DNA of 64,000 bases, taken from assembly GCA_904382605.1 (NCBI GenBank), contig CAJFJA010000004.1, positions 1 through 64,000 of the forward strand. The letters run 5' to 3'. A program made the translations under genes and the position numbers. Each line of letters opens with the position of its first letter. The stretch's first letter is position 1. Below, piece by piece: positions 41,048 through 50,672 of this stretch. Origin of the DNA: Candidatus Alloclostridium intestinigallinarum. GTDB taxonomy: Bacteria; Bacillota; Clostridia; Christensenellales; UBA3700. The notes below the pieces were generated by a model that saw only the letters and a program-made list of their open reading frames with translations, was not told where the DNA came from and searched no databases.

Positions 41048-43288
41048 CTACTCTTCGGAAAAGATTTTCACCGCCACCACCGTGCCGTCGTCCTTCATTC
41101 CGTTGTCCTCCGCCATGGCAAGCAACATATCCGCCACGCGCTGGGGGTTGCCCGTTTCTATTTTTGTGAGCGCGTACTCCGTGCCGTGCACGGTAAGCGC
41201 GTCCGTTACGCCGTCGCTGACCATGACCAGCATATCGCCGTCTTTGAGTACGGCGCGTTCGTATACGGGGGTTATCTCGTCCAGAATCCCTGCCGGCAAA
41301 GCTCCGCCTTCAACCGTCTTTACCGCTCCGCCGCTCAAAATAAAACTTTCCACTCCGCCCAGCTTTATAAACTCAGCCGCGCCCGTATTCAGATCGAGCA
41401 CGCACGCGTCCATCGCGCAAAATTTTTCGCCTCCGCGCAGGGTCAGAAATCTGTTGATAAGCGCGGGCACGGCGCCCTTTTCAAAACCGCACTTGCAGAA
41501 GTTTTCCAACATCGTCAGGCATGCCGCGCTTTCGCGCGCGGCGGCGCTGCCGCTGCCCATGCCGTCGCATATGCCGGCAAGCACTCTGCCGCCGTCCACG
41601 GAAGTAACGGTATATATGTCCCCCGGTCTGTCGCTCCCCTCCTTGACCGAGCCTGCCGCCCCGAACGCCGCGGAAAATTTTTCACGCGGCGCGTAGGTCA
41701 CGGTAACGGCTCCCGGCGAAAAAACGCACTCCGTCCTTTTTACCTTCCGTCCCAGCAGTTTGGACACAGCCTTTTCCACCGCGCGTTTTCCCTCGTCGCC
41801 TTTGCGCAGACGCAACGTCACGCGCCGCTCTTCCCCTTCGCCCAGCACAGCCGCGGCTATGCAGGTCACGTTGTCGTACCCCAGTTCGTCCGTTATCCTC
41901 ACGGCGGCTTCTCCGTCCGCGCCGCCCGTTTTTCCCACTTTGGCGGCAAGTCTGCCCAGCACCATTCCCGTAGACTTCATCTGCTCCGCCGCGGCGGCTC
42001 CGCTCTTGAGCGCGAATTCACGCCTGGAAAGCGTTTCTTTCACCTTATCCGCCGACAGCGCGCACTCTCTTATCACTTTATCCAGCCTGCCGCACTTGCT
42101 TATCACGAACATGGGAAAGTCGTCCGCGGTTATTTCTCCGCCGTTCATTCCCTTTTCTATCGCCTTTTTGAACAGTTCCGTACCTGCGATTTCGGGACAC
42201 TTGTCGCGCTCGGGACATTCTGCGCACACCGCCGCCGCAACGTCCCTGCAAGCCGCCTCTTCCGCGTCGAGTTTACTGCCGCCGCCTTCGAACTCCGCCG
42301 CCATGCCCATCATCAGCCGCGAGCTTTCCGCCAGCTTTTCGAAAAGTTCTTCACGCTCCCTTTCCACGGCGTATCCGAACGCGTCCGTCCTTTGCGGAAA
42401 CAGCGCCGCCGCCAGGTTTTCCTGCACCCTTTCCGGTATAAGGGTGACCGCAACCATTCCCGCCGCCGCAAGGCATATGTTCAAAGTGTCAAAAGGCTCG
42501 AACGAGCCGGTCACGAAACCGCAGATAAGATATACCCCTTCCCCTGCCACCGCCGCCGGCAGTTTGCCGTGGGCGCGGAAACATTTTGCCGCCGCCCATA
42601 CCGCGAGCGCCGCGCCCGTAGCCGCCATGTCGCGCATATATATTCCCGCGCCAAGGGAAAACGCCGCGCAGATACCCGCGCCCGGAAGGGCGGGAAAGCG
42701 TGACGCGAGCAGACACAGCGCGCTTATCACGGTGTAGTACGGCTTGTAGCCCCACAAATCAAACGAGTAAACGCCCATTCCGACGGCGGCGGCAAGCAGG
42801 GCGAGGGAAAGCAGTTCGTCGTAGGAAAAACGCGCGCTTTTGCGCACGAAAAGTGCGAAACAGCCTATGCAGCAAGTGGCGCAGAAGGCGGTGTTCAGCA
42901 CGAGCGAAACGGCGCCCTGCACCACCACGCCGCGGGTAAAGAGCGCCGCGAAAAAGCGCGGAAGCATACTTACAAACGCCGCCGCGACGGCGGCGGGAAT
43001 TTTCAGCCTGAATCCGCATTTGAAGCAGACGAGTTTCACCGCGGCGAAAACTCCGACCGCGCTCGCCCCGTCTATGAGCGAAAGCAAATCCCACCCCGCA
43101 AGGCAGTAACCGCCCAGAAAAGCCGCCGACAGCGCGAAATAATTTTTGTTGCAGTATAAAAGCGCGCAGTAAAGTCCTATTGCGGGCGGAGTCATATCCG
43201 CCGCCGCGGCGGCGCGTCCGAGTATGTAAAACAGGACGAAGGCGAGCAGAAATTCGCCCGCGCAACGTCTTAACGACCGTACTTTCAT
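41048..43288 (-). CDS. spoIIE: Stage II sporulation protein E (PP2C phosphatase)
   Basis: A 746-residue protein. About ten N-terminal transmembrane helices (10-310) are followed by a regulatory region with the Cys-rich CAECPERDKCPEI and a C-terminal PP2C domain (about 540-746). Metal-binding motifs there are LAGICDGMGSGSAAARES and MLVMVSDGVTDAL. SpoIIE dephosphorylates SpoIIAA to activate sigma-F in the forespore, so this organism very likely forms endospores. The ATG at 43288 is chosen because a TATAAT lies six bases before it and no Shine-Dalgarno is strong; an ATG six codons upstream falls across that box. Confidence 0.95.
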   Translation of the reverse strand: MKVRSLRRCAGEFLLAFVLFYILGRAAAAADMTPPAIGLYCALLYCNKNYFALSAAFLGGYCLAGWDLLSLIDGASAVGVFAAVKLVCFKCGFRLKIPAAVAAAFVSMLPRFFAALFTRGVVVQGAVSLVLNTAFCATCCIGCFALFVRKSARFSYDELLSLALLAAAVGMGVYSFDLWGYKPYYTVISALCLLASRFPALPGAGICAAFSLGAGIYMRDMAATGAALAVWAAAKCFRAHGKLPAAVAGEGVYLICGFVTGSFEPFDTLNICLAAAGMVAVTLIPERVQENLAAALFPQRTDAFGYAVEREREELFEKLAESSRLMMGMAAEFEGGGSKLDAEEAACRDVAAAVCAECPERDKCPEIAGTELFKKAIEKGMNGGEITADDFPMFVISKCGRLDKVIRECALSADKVKETLSRREFALKSGAAAAEQMKSTGMVLGRLAAKVGKTGGADGEAAVRITDELGYDNVTCIAAAVLGEGEERRVTLRLRKGDEGKRAVEKAVSKLLGRKVKRTECVFSPGAVTVTYAPREKFSAAFGAAGSVKEGSDRPGDIYTVTSVDGGRVLAGICDGMGSGSAAARESAACLTMLENFCKCGFEKGAVPALINRFLTLRGGEKFCAMDACVLDLNTGAAEFIKLGGVESFILSGGAVKTVEGGALPAGILDEITPVYERAVLKDGDMLVMVSDGVTDALTVHGTEYALTKIETGNPQRVADMLLAMAEDNGMKDDGTVVAVKIFSEE

Positions 43289-43294
43289 GCCGCC

Positions 43295-43300
43295 ATTATA
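43295..43300 (-). promoter_or_regulatory. -10 box six bases before the spoIIE start
   Basis: TATAAT on the minus strand, six bases from the ATG; the -35 region is poor. This could be an activator-dependent (for example Spo0A) promoter giving a leaderless transcript. Confidence 0.45.
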
Positions 43301-43379
43301 ACGCATGGCGGAAGACGTATTACGGCACGTTTTGCCGGAAAATGCCGAATTTGATATATCGGTATAAAATTCCGCGTTA

Positions 43380-43407
43380 AAAAAGCGGCGCCGTTCCGCG
43401 GCGCCGC
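43380..43407 (-). terminator. Terminator after the P-type ATPase gene
   Basis: GCGGCGCCG-TTCCG-CGGCGCCGC hairpin; T-run on the minus strand. Confidence 0.88.
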
Positions 43408-43443
43408 CGTTACTTCCTGTTATACGTATTGTTACAAAGCGGA

Positions 43444-46065
43444 CTATTCGGTCTTACTTTCGTTCTTAGCGTCTTCCCTGCGCTGTTTTTCCGCCTTGCG
43501 CGCTTCGTCCTTTTCCTTCATTCTCTCCCTTCTTCTCTCACGGGAAGCGTGCAGTCTGTTTTCCAGCCGCAAAAGTCTTTCGTCCAGCCTGTCGCCGTAC
43601 TTCCGCTCTATATATCTTCCGGCAAGCAATGCGGCGATGTTCACTATCGTGCCCGCTGCCGCCGCCAGCGCCAGCCAGCCCGCGTCCGCACCGCTTTCAA
43701 GGGGAACCATACCCAGGAAAGTTTCGTCGGGACCAAGCCACGAACCTATCAGATAATAGTCGGCATATATTGCCGCAATGGATACCGCGAACATGACCGC
43801 CGCCACGATAAGGCGGAATTTGTCGGGCGGAAGCGATATGATGAGCAGGCACATAAAACCCGTCACGGTAAGCGCCATGCCCGTCACGGACACCACGTAA
43901 GTTTCGCTTGCCGCGGCGAAAACGCCGTTCATGCCGAGCGGATAGATTATCGCCACGGAAAGAATAAGCGCGAGCGACGCGGGCAGCGCGGATTTGAGCA
44001 CGTTGCGCATAAAATTGCCCGTAACGCGCCGCGCGTTGCCCTTTTGCATGGCGAACGCGAGCGAAGGCACGCCTATTACGAAAAATTCCAGCAGAAGCAG
44101 TTGTTTCGTGCTTATCGGATAGCTGATGGCTGGGTTGACGAATCCTGCGATGGCAAAGGCGAGCGTGAGCACCATGATTGCGATGTTCTTCATAATGTAC
44201 AGCGCGGACACCTTTTCGATATTGCCTATAACCGACCTGCCCTCGTTGACTATGGTGGGCAGAGTGCTGAAATTGTTATCCGTAAGTATTATGCGCGATA
44301 TATTGCGCGCCACTTCGTTCGCCGAACCGAAGGAGATGGAGCAGTCGCTCTCGCGCAGCGCCTTTACGTCGTTCACGCCGTCGCCTATCATTCCCACCGT
44401 TCTGCCCTTTCTTTGCAGACAGCGCACTATATCGCGTTTCTGGTCGGGAGATACCCTGCCGAAAACCACGCCTTCTTCCGCCTTTTCTTCCAGCTCTTCT
44501 TTGGAAAGTCCGCGGCAGTTCACCCACTTATCCGCATTGAACACGCCCGTTTTGGCGGCTATGTTGGATACCGTTTCGGGATTGTCGCCGGAAATTATCT
44601 TCACGTCCACGTCGTTTTTGTAGAACCATTCGAGCGTGCTGCGCACGTCCGTTCTCAGGCTGTCTTCCAGAATGAATATGTCCAGCGGCACGGTTTTTTC
44701 GGGCACGGCTTCGGATATGGGGCCGTCGAACTGCGCCAGAAGCACGCTCCTCCTGCCCAGCTTCGACTGCCCTGAAAGATATTCTTTCGCTTCTTCTGAA
44801 AGCACGGTCACGTATTCGGGCGCGCCCAGAAGATATGACTTGCCCCCTTCCAGCGTCACCGCGCTGTATTTTCTCGCAGACGAAAACGAAAGCGCGTCGG
44901 TAAATTTCAGAACATTGCCGCCCTCAAACTTCCTGTCCAAAGCGCGCGCCGTGGATTTTTTATCCTTGGTTGCCTCCGTGAAAGTACACATCAGATCGCG
45001 CAGGTCCACCGTGGGTTCGGTAAGAGTTTTAACATCCACGACTTCAAGGTCGCCGCTGGTTATCGTGCCCGTCTTGTCAAGCAGAAGCGTGTCCACGCGC
45101 GCAAGCATCTCCACGCTGTACAAATCCTGCGGAAGCGCGGAGTGCCTGGAAAGCCTGAGCACGGAAACGGCAAGCGCCGTGGACATCATCACGAACATAC
45201 CCACGGGAATCATGCCGATTATGCTGGACGAAACCGTTATTATGGTATCCTTCCAGCTGTTCCAGTCGTCCATCTGCGCCGCCAGCCTTTCCGATATGAT
45301 AAGTATCACCGCCAGCACGGCGAGAATTACGGTCGCAACCTTTATGAAGTTGTTTATGGAATTGAATATGCGCGATTTGGGACGTTCGACCTTGCGCGCG
45401 GCGCGGGCTATGCTTTCTATATAACAGTCCTTGCCCACTCTGTCCGCACGCGCCACAGCCTGCCCTTCCATAACTATACTGCCGGCGTAAATATTCTCTC
45501 CCGCCGTGCGCTTTACGGGTATGGATTCGCCCGTAAGAATGGATTCGTCCACCTCCACGTAACCGTCCGCTATAACGCTGTCCACGGGCACCTGCGCGCC
45601 CGCTTCCGCTATATAGACGTCGTCGAGCACGAGTTCTTTCGTGGATATTTCCTTCTTTTCCCCGTCGCGGATGACCGTGCAGGTGGATTCTACGGTAAGC
45701 GAAAGTTTTTCAACCGATTGTTTCGCCTTTATCTCCTGCACTATTCCTATAACCATACTTATGATAATTATGGAAGAGGAAAGCGCGTAGTCCGCCGCGC
45801 CTATGCACACGAGCAAAAGCATTAAAAACAGCGTAACGATATTGCAGAAACTGAATATGTTTTCGAAAATAATTCTCGGATAAGATTTAGCCCTGTTGAT
45901 GGGCTTGATATTTACAAGATTGTCCTCCCGCCGTTGCGCAACAACGGCGCCGTCAAGCCCCTTGCTAATATCGGGAGTAAACCTTTCCGCATTCTTATGA
46001 CTGCGGCTGCCGTTCTTCTTTTTGTTGCGAGCACGCCGCAATCTGAGCTCAGAAAAAAGTCCCAT
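43444..46065 (-). CDS. P-type cation-transporting ATPase (CtpE/calcium-type)
   Basis: An 873-residue P-type ATPase. The actuator loop is LTGES, the phosphorylated Asp is in LLDKTGTITSGD, the hinge is MIGDGVNDVKALRESDCSIS, and about ten transmembrane helices are visible. The M4 ion-site sequence is SIIGMIPVGMFVM, unlike heavy-metal pumps (CPx), and the protein resembles the CtpE/CaxP group linked to calcium; the ion remains inferred. The N- and C-terminal ends are unusually basic (ASRERRRERMKEKDEARKAE). AAGGGGTG precedes the ATG. Confidence 0.88.
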   Translation of the reverse strand: MGLFSELRLRRARNKKKNGSRSHKNAERFTPDISKGLDGAVVAQRREDNLVNIKPINRAKSYPRIIFENIFSFCNIVTLFLMLLLVCIGAADYALSSSIIIISMVIGIVQEIKAKQSVEKLSLTVESTCTVIRDGEKKEISTKELVLDDVYIAEAGAQVPVDSVIADGYVEVDESILTGESIPVKRTAGENIYAGSIVMEGQAVARADRVGKDCYIESIARAARKVERPKSRIFNSINNFIKVATVILAVLAVILIISERLAAQMDDWNSWKDTIITVSSSIIGMIPVGMFVMMSTALAVSVLRLSRHSALPQDLYSVEMLARVDTLLLDKTGTITSGDLEVVDVKTLTEPTVDLRDLMCTFTEATKDKKSTARALDRKFEGGNVLKFTDALSFSSARKYSAVTLEGGKSYLLGAPEYVTVLSEEAKEYLSGQSKLGRRSVLLAQFDGPISEAVPEKTVPLDIFILEDSLRTDVRSTLEWFYKNDVDVKIISGDNPETVSNIAAKTGVFNADKWVNCRGLSKEELEEKAEEGVVFGRVSPDQKRDIVRCLQRKGRTVGMIGDGVNDVKALRESDCSISFGSANEVARNISRIILTDNNFSTLPTIVNEGRSVIGNIEKVSALYIMKNIAIMVLTLAFAIAGFVNPAISYPISTKQLLLLEFFVIGVPSLAFAMQKGNARRVTGNFMRNVLKSALPASLALILSVAIIYPLGMNGVFAAASETYVVSVTGMALTVTGFMCLLIISLPPDKFRLIVAAVMFAVSIAAIYADYYLIGSWLGPDETFLGMVPLESGADAGWLALAAAAGTIVNIAALLAGRYIERKYGDRLDERLLRLENRLHASRERRRERMKEKDEARKAEKQRREDAKNESKTE

Positions 46066-46211
46066 GTCACCCCTTAACGCGCCCCTGAACGCGTTACATT
46101 TTCTATTTTCCTTTTCCCGCTAAATTATATAATGCGGCGGGCGGGCGTGTCAACAAAACTGCACTGTCGGGCGTCATTTTACGACATTATAACCGTTTTG
46201 TCCATATTATA

Positions 46212-46826
46212 TTACTTATTGTTATCATTTCCGAGCGAAAACTCGCAGCCGCAGTAATTCTGGCGGTATAGCGAGAACTCCCTGCTGAGCGCGATGGAGT
46301 GCAGATAGCCGTTCTTTTTCTTAAAGTCCGACGGCAGAAATTCCACCCCTTCGAGCGCGCCCGCTTCACTCCCTATCGCATTGATTAAGGGCGCGTTCTT
46401 ATGCGGACTCACCGTAAGCGTGGTGGCGAACATATCGAATCCGCCCGCCTTTGCCGCCTTTGCCGTTGCGGTAAGGCGCAGCTTAAAACACTCCGCGCAC
46501 CTGGCGCCGCCCTCTCTTTCCCCTTCCAGTCCCTTTGCGGCGGCAAGGAATAGCGAATGGTCGTAATCGCAGTCGAGAAAGAGCACACCCGGAAACGCCT
46601 GGTTTATAAGGCGTATCTGCTCGCTTTTGCGCTTTTCGTACTCCTTTTGCGGATATATATTCGGATTGAAATAAAAAACCGTGACGTCGGCAAGCGGCGC
46701 AAGCACGCTCAGGCAGTGCGAAGAGCACGGCGCGCAGCAGCTGTGCAGTAAAAGTTTCGGCGCGGACGGCGCGCCGCCCAGCCGTTCGAGCATGAATTTA
46801 TTGAAATTTGTTTTCAAATTTTGCAA
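46212..46826 (-). CDS. queH: Epoxyqueuosine reductase QueH
   Basis: A 204-residue enzyme for the last step of queuosine tRNA modification. It has the QueH cysteines in LLHSCCAPCSSHC (C30, C31, C34), ARCAECFKLRL and QNYCGCEFS, which bind a 4Fe-4S cluster and a second metal. It is the non-QueG type common in oxygen-sensitive Firmicutes. Overlaps the upstream cyclic-di-AMP receptor gene by 13 bases. Confidence 0.94.
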   Translation of the reverse strand: MQNLKTNFNKFMLERLGGAPSAPKLLLHSCCAPCSSHCLSVLAPLADVTVFYFNPNIYPQKEYEKRKSEQIRLINQAFPGVLFLDCDYDHSLFLAAAKGLEGEREGGARCAECFKLRLTATAKAAKAGGFDMFATTLTVSPHKNAPLINAIGSEAGALEGVEFLPSDFKKKNGYLHSIALSREFSLYRQNYCGCEFSLGNDNNK

Positions 46827-47146
46827 TATCTGTCCACGTCCATTACAAATACCGTGGCGCCGCCTATCGTTTCGTTTATGGGCGCCATATTGCCCGTGTA
46901 GGTAAGTCCGGGCATGGTGGTGGGAGGCGCGTACACTACCTTGTTCCTCTTTCCCGCATGCGACCGGAGAATATCTATCACCTTTTCCACCTTCTCGTCC
47001 TCCGTGCCGATAAGCAGCGTGACATTCTTTTTTCTCAAAAACGCGCCCGTGGTGGCAAGTTTCGTAACCACGTAGCCGCTGTCGTTGAGCGCGTGGGTGG
47101 TCGTCTCCTCGTCTTCTTTACGCAATATTGCCCATACCATCTTCAT
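46814..47146 (-). CDS. darA: Cyclic-di-AMP receptor (DarA/PstA-like)
   Basis: A 110-residue PII-like protein. It begins MKMVWAILRKEDEETTTHAL, with the glycine-rich TTGAFLRKKNVTLLIGTEDEK and the C-terminal GGATVFVMDVDRYCKI characteristic of the family. It binds c-di-AMP as a trimer; the downstream output is unknown. GGAGGG precedes ATG. Overlaps queH, so they form an operon. Confidence 0.93.
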   Translation of the reverse strand: MKMVWAILRKEDEETTTHALNDSGYVVTKLATTGAFLRKKNVTLLIGTEDEKVEKVIDILRSHAGKRNKVVYAPPTTMPGLTYTGNMAPINETIGGATVFVMDVDRYCKI

Positions 47147-47290
47147 AATCTTCCCTCCGATGCTGCCCGCCGTCCTCCCGCGGGGCGGCTTCCGTATCCG
47201 CGCGCCCGTGCCGGGCCGTATCCGAATTATATTTTATCACATAACTTTTTATTTTTCAAGACGCTTTATTTATACGGAGATAAAAGAAAA

Positions 47291-47313
47291 AACAGACCCC
47301 GCGAGGGGATCTG
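47291..47313 (-). terminator. Terminator of the 73-residue membrane protein gene
   Basis: CAGACCCC-GCGA-GGGGATCTG hairpin (one bulge); minus strand continues TTTTTTC. Confidence 0.7.
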
Positions 47314-47330
47314 TCCTTTTTTCGTCGGTT

Positions 47331-47552
47331 TTATTGGAAAAACAGATGCTTGGTAATCAGAACCCAGATAAGGTCTATCCAGCCGACGATGATGCCCAGG
47401 AACGTTACCACTATACATACGATAAGTCTGATTATTCCGCCCTTTTTGAAAAAGGTGGACCACCTGACGACTATCTCCGTAATCCAGTTTACCACGGGAA
47501 TGAGCAGTAACAGCACCTGCACCAGACGGCTTTGCCTGTTAAACCACGTCAT
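47331..47552 (-). CDS. Small two-helix membrane protein
   Basis: A 73-residue protein with helices at about 10-29 and 39-66 (IIRLIVCIVVTFLGIIVGWI). GGGGGT precedes the ATG. Its layout recalls small YqaE/Pmp3-like or TM2-like proteins but the diagnostic motifs are missing. Own terminator; no operon partner. Confidence 0.65.
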   Translation of the reverse strand: MTWFNRQSRLVQVLLLLIPVVNWITEIVVRWSTFFKKGGIIRLIVCIVVTFLGIIVGWIDLIWVLITKHLFFQ

Positions 47553-47713
47553 GACGTTTTACCCCCTTATAAAGATTTTGCACGTTCTGCGTAAATACCC
47601 CGATTTCACACACTTCACGGGTATTATGCGGTTTATGCTATATGAATATTATATCATTACTCCGCCTTACGGTCAATAACCGGCGGAAAAATTTACTTTT
47701 TTTATTAAACGCT

Positions 47714-48361
47714 TTATATCGAAAGAAGATAGGAAGTAAGCTCCTTTGCGCTGTCCGCTATAAAATCCGCTCCCGAGGCGGAAAGTTCATCCTTTTCCCT
47801 GAATCCCCAGCTTACGCCGGCGGCGTGCGCGCCCGCCGCCTTCGCGGTAAGAATATCGTTTGCCGAATCGCCCGCCATGGCGCAGTTTTCCGGCGTAAAG
47901 CCCAGTTCCTTGCACAGCAGGACAAGCCCTTCCGGAGAAGGCTTTAATTGTACGCCCGCCCTGCCGCCGTGCACGGCGTCGAAAAGTCCGGGGAAAAATT
48001 TTTCCGCCAGCATACGCGCCGCCTGTTCGTGTTTGTTCGTCAGAACGGCACATCTAACGCCTTTCGACCTCAGACTTTCCAACATCTCCTTAATTCCGCC
48101 GTAGGGGCGCGTATGTACGCAGATATGGCTTTCGTAATAGCTTTTGAATATTCCTAGGGCTTGTGCGGATAAATTTACGCAATCTTCCGGCAGAGCGCGT
48201 TCTATGAGTTTCGCCACCCCGTCGCCTATCATACGGCACACCTGCTCCCGCGTATGTTCGGGCTTGCCGAGAGTGCGCATTGCGTAATTGACCGCGGCAT
48301 GCAGATCGCCCAAAGTATTGAGGATTGTTCCGTCCAGATCGAAAACCGCGCACTTAATCAT
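47714..48361 (-). CDS. HAD-family phosphatase (phosphoglycolate phosphatase-like)
   Basis: A 215-residue HAD hydrolase. Motif I is FDLDGTILNT, motif II AVLTNK, the lysine of motif III is in QLKPSPEG and motif IV is MAGDSANDILTAKAAGA. A four-helix cap sits between I and II (C1 type, Gph/PpaX-like). Substrate unresolved (phosphoglycolate, pyrophosphate or a sugar phosphate). It overlaps the thiamine pyrophosphokinase gene by eight bases. Confidence 0.88.
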   Translation of the reverse strand: MIKCAVFDLDGTILNTLGDLHAAVNYAMRTLGKPEHTREQVCRMIGDGVAKLIERALPEDCVNLSAQALGIFKSYYESHICVHTRPYGGIKEMLESLRSKGVRCAVLTNKHEQAARMLAEKFFPGLFDAVHGGRAGVQLKPSPEGLVLLCKELGFTPENCAMAGDSANDILTAKAAGAHAAGVSWGFREKDELSASGADFIADSAKELTSYLLSI

Positions 48362-48950
48362 TGACTATCACCAGAACTATCCCCTCGTGCACGGTTATGC
48401 GGGCGCATTCCGCCTCTATCACGTTGCTCACGCCCAGTCCCGGATTGTCCTCGGGCATAAGGTGCTTTTTCAGCGGATACTGTACGCCGCTTATGCTTAC
48501 GACCACCCTCTCGCGCATGGGAATGACCGATATTATGCTGCCCTTGCCGTAAAATTCGCGTTCTCCTTCCGCCATGGCGTATATCGTACAGTCGGGACAG
48601 ACCATGCTCGCCTTTACGCCGCGGTCGGCAATCATGACCAGGTATTGCAGATTGGCAAGATAATGGTCCACTCTTCCGCCGCTCGTTCCGAACATGACTA
48701 TTTCCGTCGCGTCGTGGTTGAGGGCGTGGTCCACCGCCTCGCCCGTGTCCGTATAATCTTTGACTACGGGCAGAGTCACCGCCTGCACGTTGTCGGGATA
48801 ACGGTGCAGGGAATCCCAGTCGCCTATGGCGAGATCCGCCCTTTTCCCGACATACTTCATTCCCGCGTCGGCGGCGATCACCACGGCGTCGTCCTCGGGG
48901 TCAAATTTTTCTTCCGCAAATTCGCTTGCGCCCACTATGTAGTACTTCAT
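48354..48950 (-). CDS. thiN: Thiamine pyrophosphokinase
   Basis: A 198-residue enzyme making thiamine diphosphate from thiamine. Conserved segments are VIAADAGMKYVGKRADLAIG, DWDSL, the acidic DYTDTGEAVDHAL and FGTSGGRVDHYLANLQYL. The ATG at 48950 lies exactly where transcription from the 48957-48985 promoter should begin, and there is no Shine-Dalgarno, so the mRNA is predicted leaderless. An upstream in-frame ATG at 49070 is rejected. Confidence 0.92.
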   Translation of the reverse strand: MKYYIVGASEFAEEKFDPEDDAVVIAADAGMKYVGKRADLAIGDWDSLHRYPDNVQAVTLPVVKDYTDTGEAVDHALNHDATEIVMFGTSGGRVDHYLANLQYLVMIADRGVKASMVCPDCTIYAMAEGEREFYGKGSIISVIPMRERVVVSISGVQYPLKKHLMPEDNPGLGVSNVIEAECARITVHEGIVLVIVND

Positions 48951-48956
48951 ACGAAT

Positions 48957-48985
48957 ATAATACAACATATGCGCCCGGCAGGCAA
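48957..48985 (-). promoter_or_regulatory. Leaderless promoter of thiN
   Basis: TTGCCT, 17-base spacer, TATTAT on the minus strand; six bases between -10 and ATG. Confidence 0.7.
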
Positions 48986-49025
48986 ACGACGGAAGTATTT
49001 TTCCGCGATTTTTTTTTGCCGCATA

Positions 49026-49054
49026 TTGAAATGCGCGTAAAACGGTGGTAAAAT
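49026..49054 (+). promoter_or_regulatory. Promoter of the FAD oxidoreductase
   Basis: TTGAAA, 17-base spacer, TAAAAT with TGG before the -10. Confidence 0.6.
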
Positions 49055-49159
49055 ATATATGAAAATACACGCCCGGACGCGCTTTTCCGTCCGTTTTCCG
49101 CCGCAGGGCGGTTTGTAAGGGCGGCGGACAAAGGCGATACGGGCAAAAGGGGGCTTTTG

Positions 49160-50464
49160 ATGAAAATTGTGGTTGCAGGCGCGGGAGTAGGCGGTCTGCG
49201 TGCGGCTAAACTGCTTGCGGAAGGCGGCGCGGAAGTGACCGTGCTGGAAAAGGCGGCAAGTACGGAGGATATGCGCTACAACTGGCACGACGACGTATCG
49301 CCGGAAGTCTTTGAAGAATGCGGACTTCCCCTGCCCGAAGGCAGCTTTCCCAAAAAGGACTGGACGTTTATCGCCCCCGACGGAAAGGCGCGCGGTATGC
49401 ACGAATCCGACCCCGATATGTCCGTAATGCGCGACAAACTGAACAGACTGATGGTCGACGAAGCGGAACAGGCGGGCGCGAAAGTACTGTTCGGCATAAA
49501 AGTTTCCTGCGCCATGACGGAAAGCGGCAGAGTTACGGGCGTCATCGCCGGCGGAAGGGCGTTTTATGCCGATTTGGTCATAGACAGCCTTGGCGTAAAT
49601 TCGCCCGTAAAAGATTCCCTGCCCGCAAGCGTGAGGGTGACAAACCACAACGCGGACGAAGTTTTCGACGTATATCGCGCGTTTTATAAGAAAAACCCCT
49701 CCGCTCCGCCTGCGGAATACTCGAACAAAGTGTATATGAAACACCTGGGCGAACCGGGAATTTCATGGGCTATCCAAGACGGCGAAGAGGTCGACGTGCT
49801 GATAGGCAGAGTGGGCGAAATGTCCGAAGCCGCGCTCCGGAACGCCCTTAAACGCCTGAAAGAGGAAAATCCCTCGATAGGCGACGAAATAGTCGCGGGC
49901 GGCGGAAGATATACCATTCCCGTGCGCTATCCGGCGCCGCGCATGGTGGCGGACGGATACGCGCTTATCGGCGACAGCGCCTATATGACCATACCTATGC
50001 TCGGAAGCGGAATCGCAAGTTCGCTCAGGGCGGCTGGTATGCTCGCCGACTGTATTCTGAACGCTGTTAGGGCGGGCGTAAACGACAGGCGCGCCTCTTC
50101 GACAGAAAATCTTTGGAATTATGAGAAAGCGTTTTTCCGCGCCTACGCCGACCATTGCGGCGTGGACGTGATAAAGCGCGGAGTGCTGGGGCTTAAAGAC
50201 AAAACTCTTAGCATGATACTTACTTCAAAGGTGCTCGACAATAAGCAGATATGCGACCTTGCCAAGGGCAGACTGCTCCGCCCCTCCTTCAAAGACCTGC
50301 TGAGAATGGCGGGAGCGGCCGGAATACGCGTGTTTTCCCTTATCCCCATGGCGATTTTAATGCTGCGGGCGCAAAAAGCGGCGAAACTCGCCGCAAAAAT
50401 ACCCGAAAAATACGACGCTTACGCCGTGGAAAAATGGGTCAATAAGCTGGAAAACAAATTCTGA
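49160..50464 (+). CDS. FAD-dependent oxidoreductase, geranylgeranyl-reductase-like
   Basis: A 434-residue flavoprotein. The FAD dinucleotide-binding motif is VVAGAGVGGLRAAKLLAEGG (about 4-23) and the second FAD contact is GYALIGDSAYMTIPMLGSGI (about 270-290). It belongs to the GGR/PHBH superfamily, which includes lipid double-bond reductases; substrate unknown. The ATG at 49160 follows AGGGGG; a TTG directly before it is not needed. Directly followed by MITE copy B. Confidence 0.8.
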   Translation: MKIVVAGAGVGGLRAAKLLAEGGAEVTVLEKAASTEDMRYNWHDDVSPEVFEECGLPLPEGSFPKKDWTFIAPDGKARGMHESDPDMSVMRDKLNRLMVDEAEQAGAKVLFGIKVSCAMTESGRVTGVIAGGRAFYADLVIDSLGVNSPVKDSLPASVRVTNHNADEVFDVYRAFYKKNPSAPPAEYSNKVYMKHLGEPGISWAIQDGEEVDVLIGRVGEMSEAALRNALKRLKEENPSIGDEIVAGGGRYTIPVRYPAPRMVADGYALIGDSAYMTIPMLGSGIASSLRAAGMLADCILNAVRAGVNDRRASSTENLWNYEKAFFRAYADHCGVDVIKRGVLGLKDKTLSMILTSKVLDNKQICDLAKGRLLRPSFKDLLRMAGAAGIRVFSLIPMAILMLRAQKAAKLAAKIPEKYDAYAVEKWVNKLENKF

Positions 50465-50467
50465 CCG

Positions 50468-50645
50468 TACCCGTAGCCAGCCCCAGTAGAACACTTTAAT
50501 CGTACTGCTTTCGACATATTTGCGCAATTTGTCGACTTGTTGTAGTTTACTACAACTGCGCGCCATCTCGCACAAATCTACCCGACATATACACATATTT
50601 TATGTTTTACCGTAAAATGTGTTCTACTGAGGTTGGCTACGGGTA
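50468..50645. mobile_element. MITE-like element, copy B (178 bp)
   Basis: Termini TACCCGTAGCCAGCCCCAG and CTGAGGTTGGCTACGGGTA. The interior shares blocks with copies A and C, including a GTTGTAG-TTTA-CTACAAC hairpin and ACATATACACATATTTTAT. It begins three bases after the stop codon of the FAD oxidoreductase. Confidence 0.8.
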
Positions 50646-50672
50646 CCGGTAACGCTATTGCGGGCAGTAAAT

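Noticed and set aside
41186..42703. Long open frame antisense to spoIIE, and similar long frames antisense to other genes (for example 2961-4346 and 43429-44775)
   Set aside because: They mirror real genes in GC-rich sequence, have atypical Arg/His-rich composition, no ribosome-binding sites and no recognisable domains.
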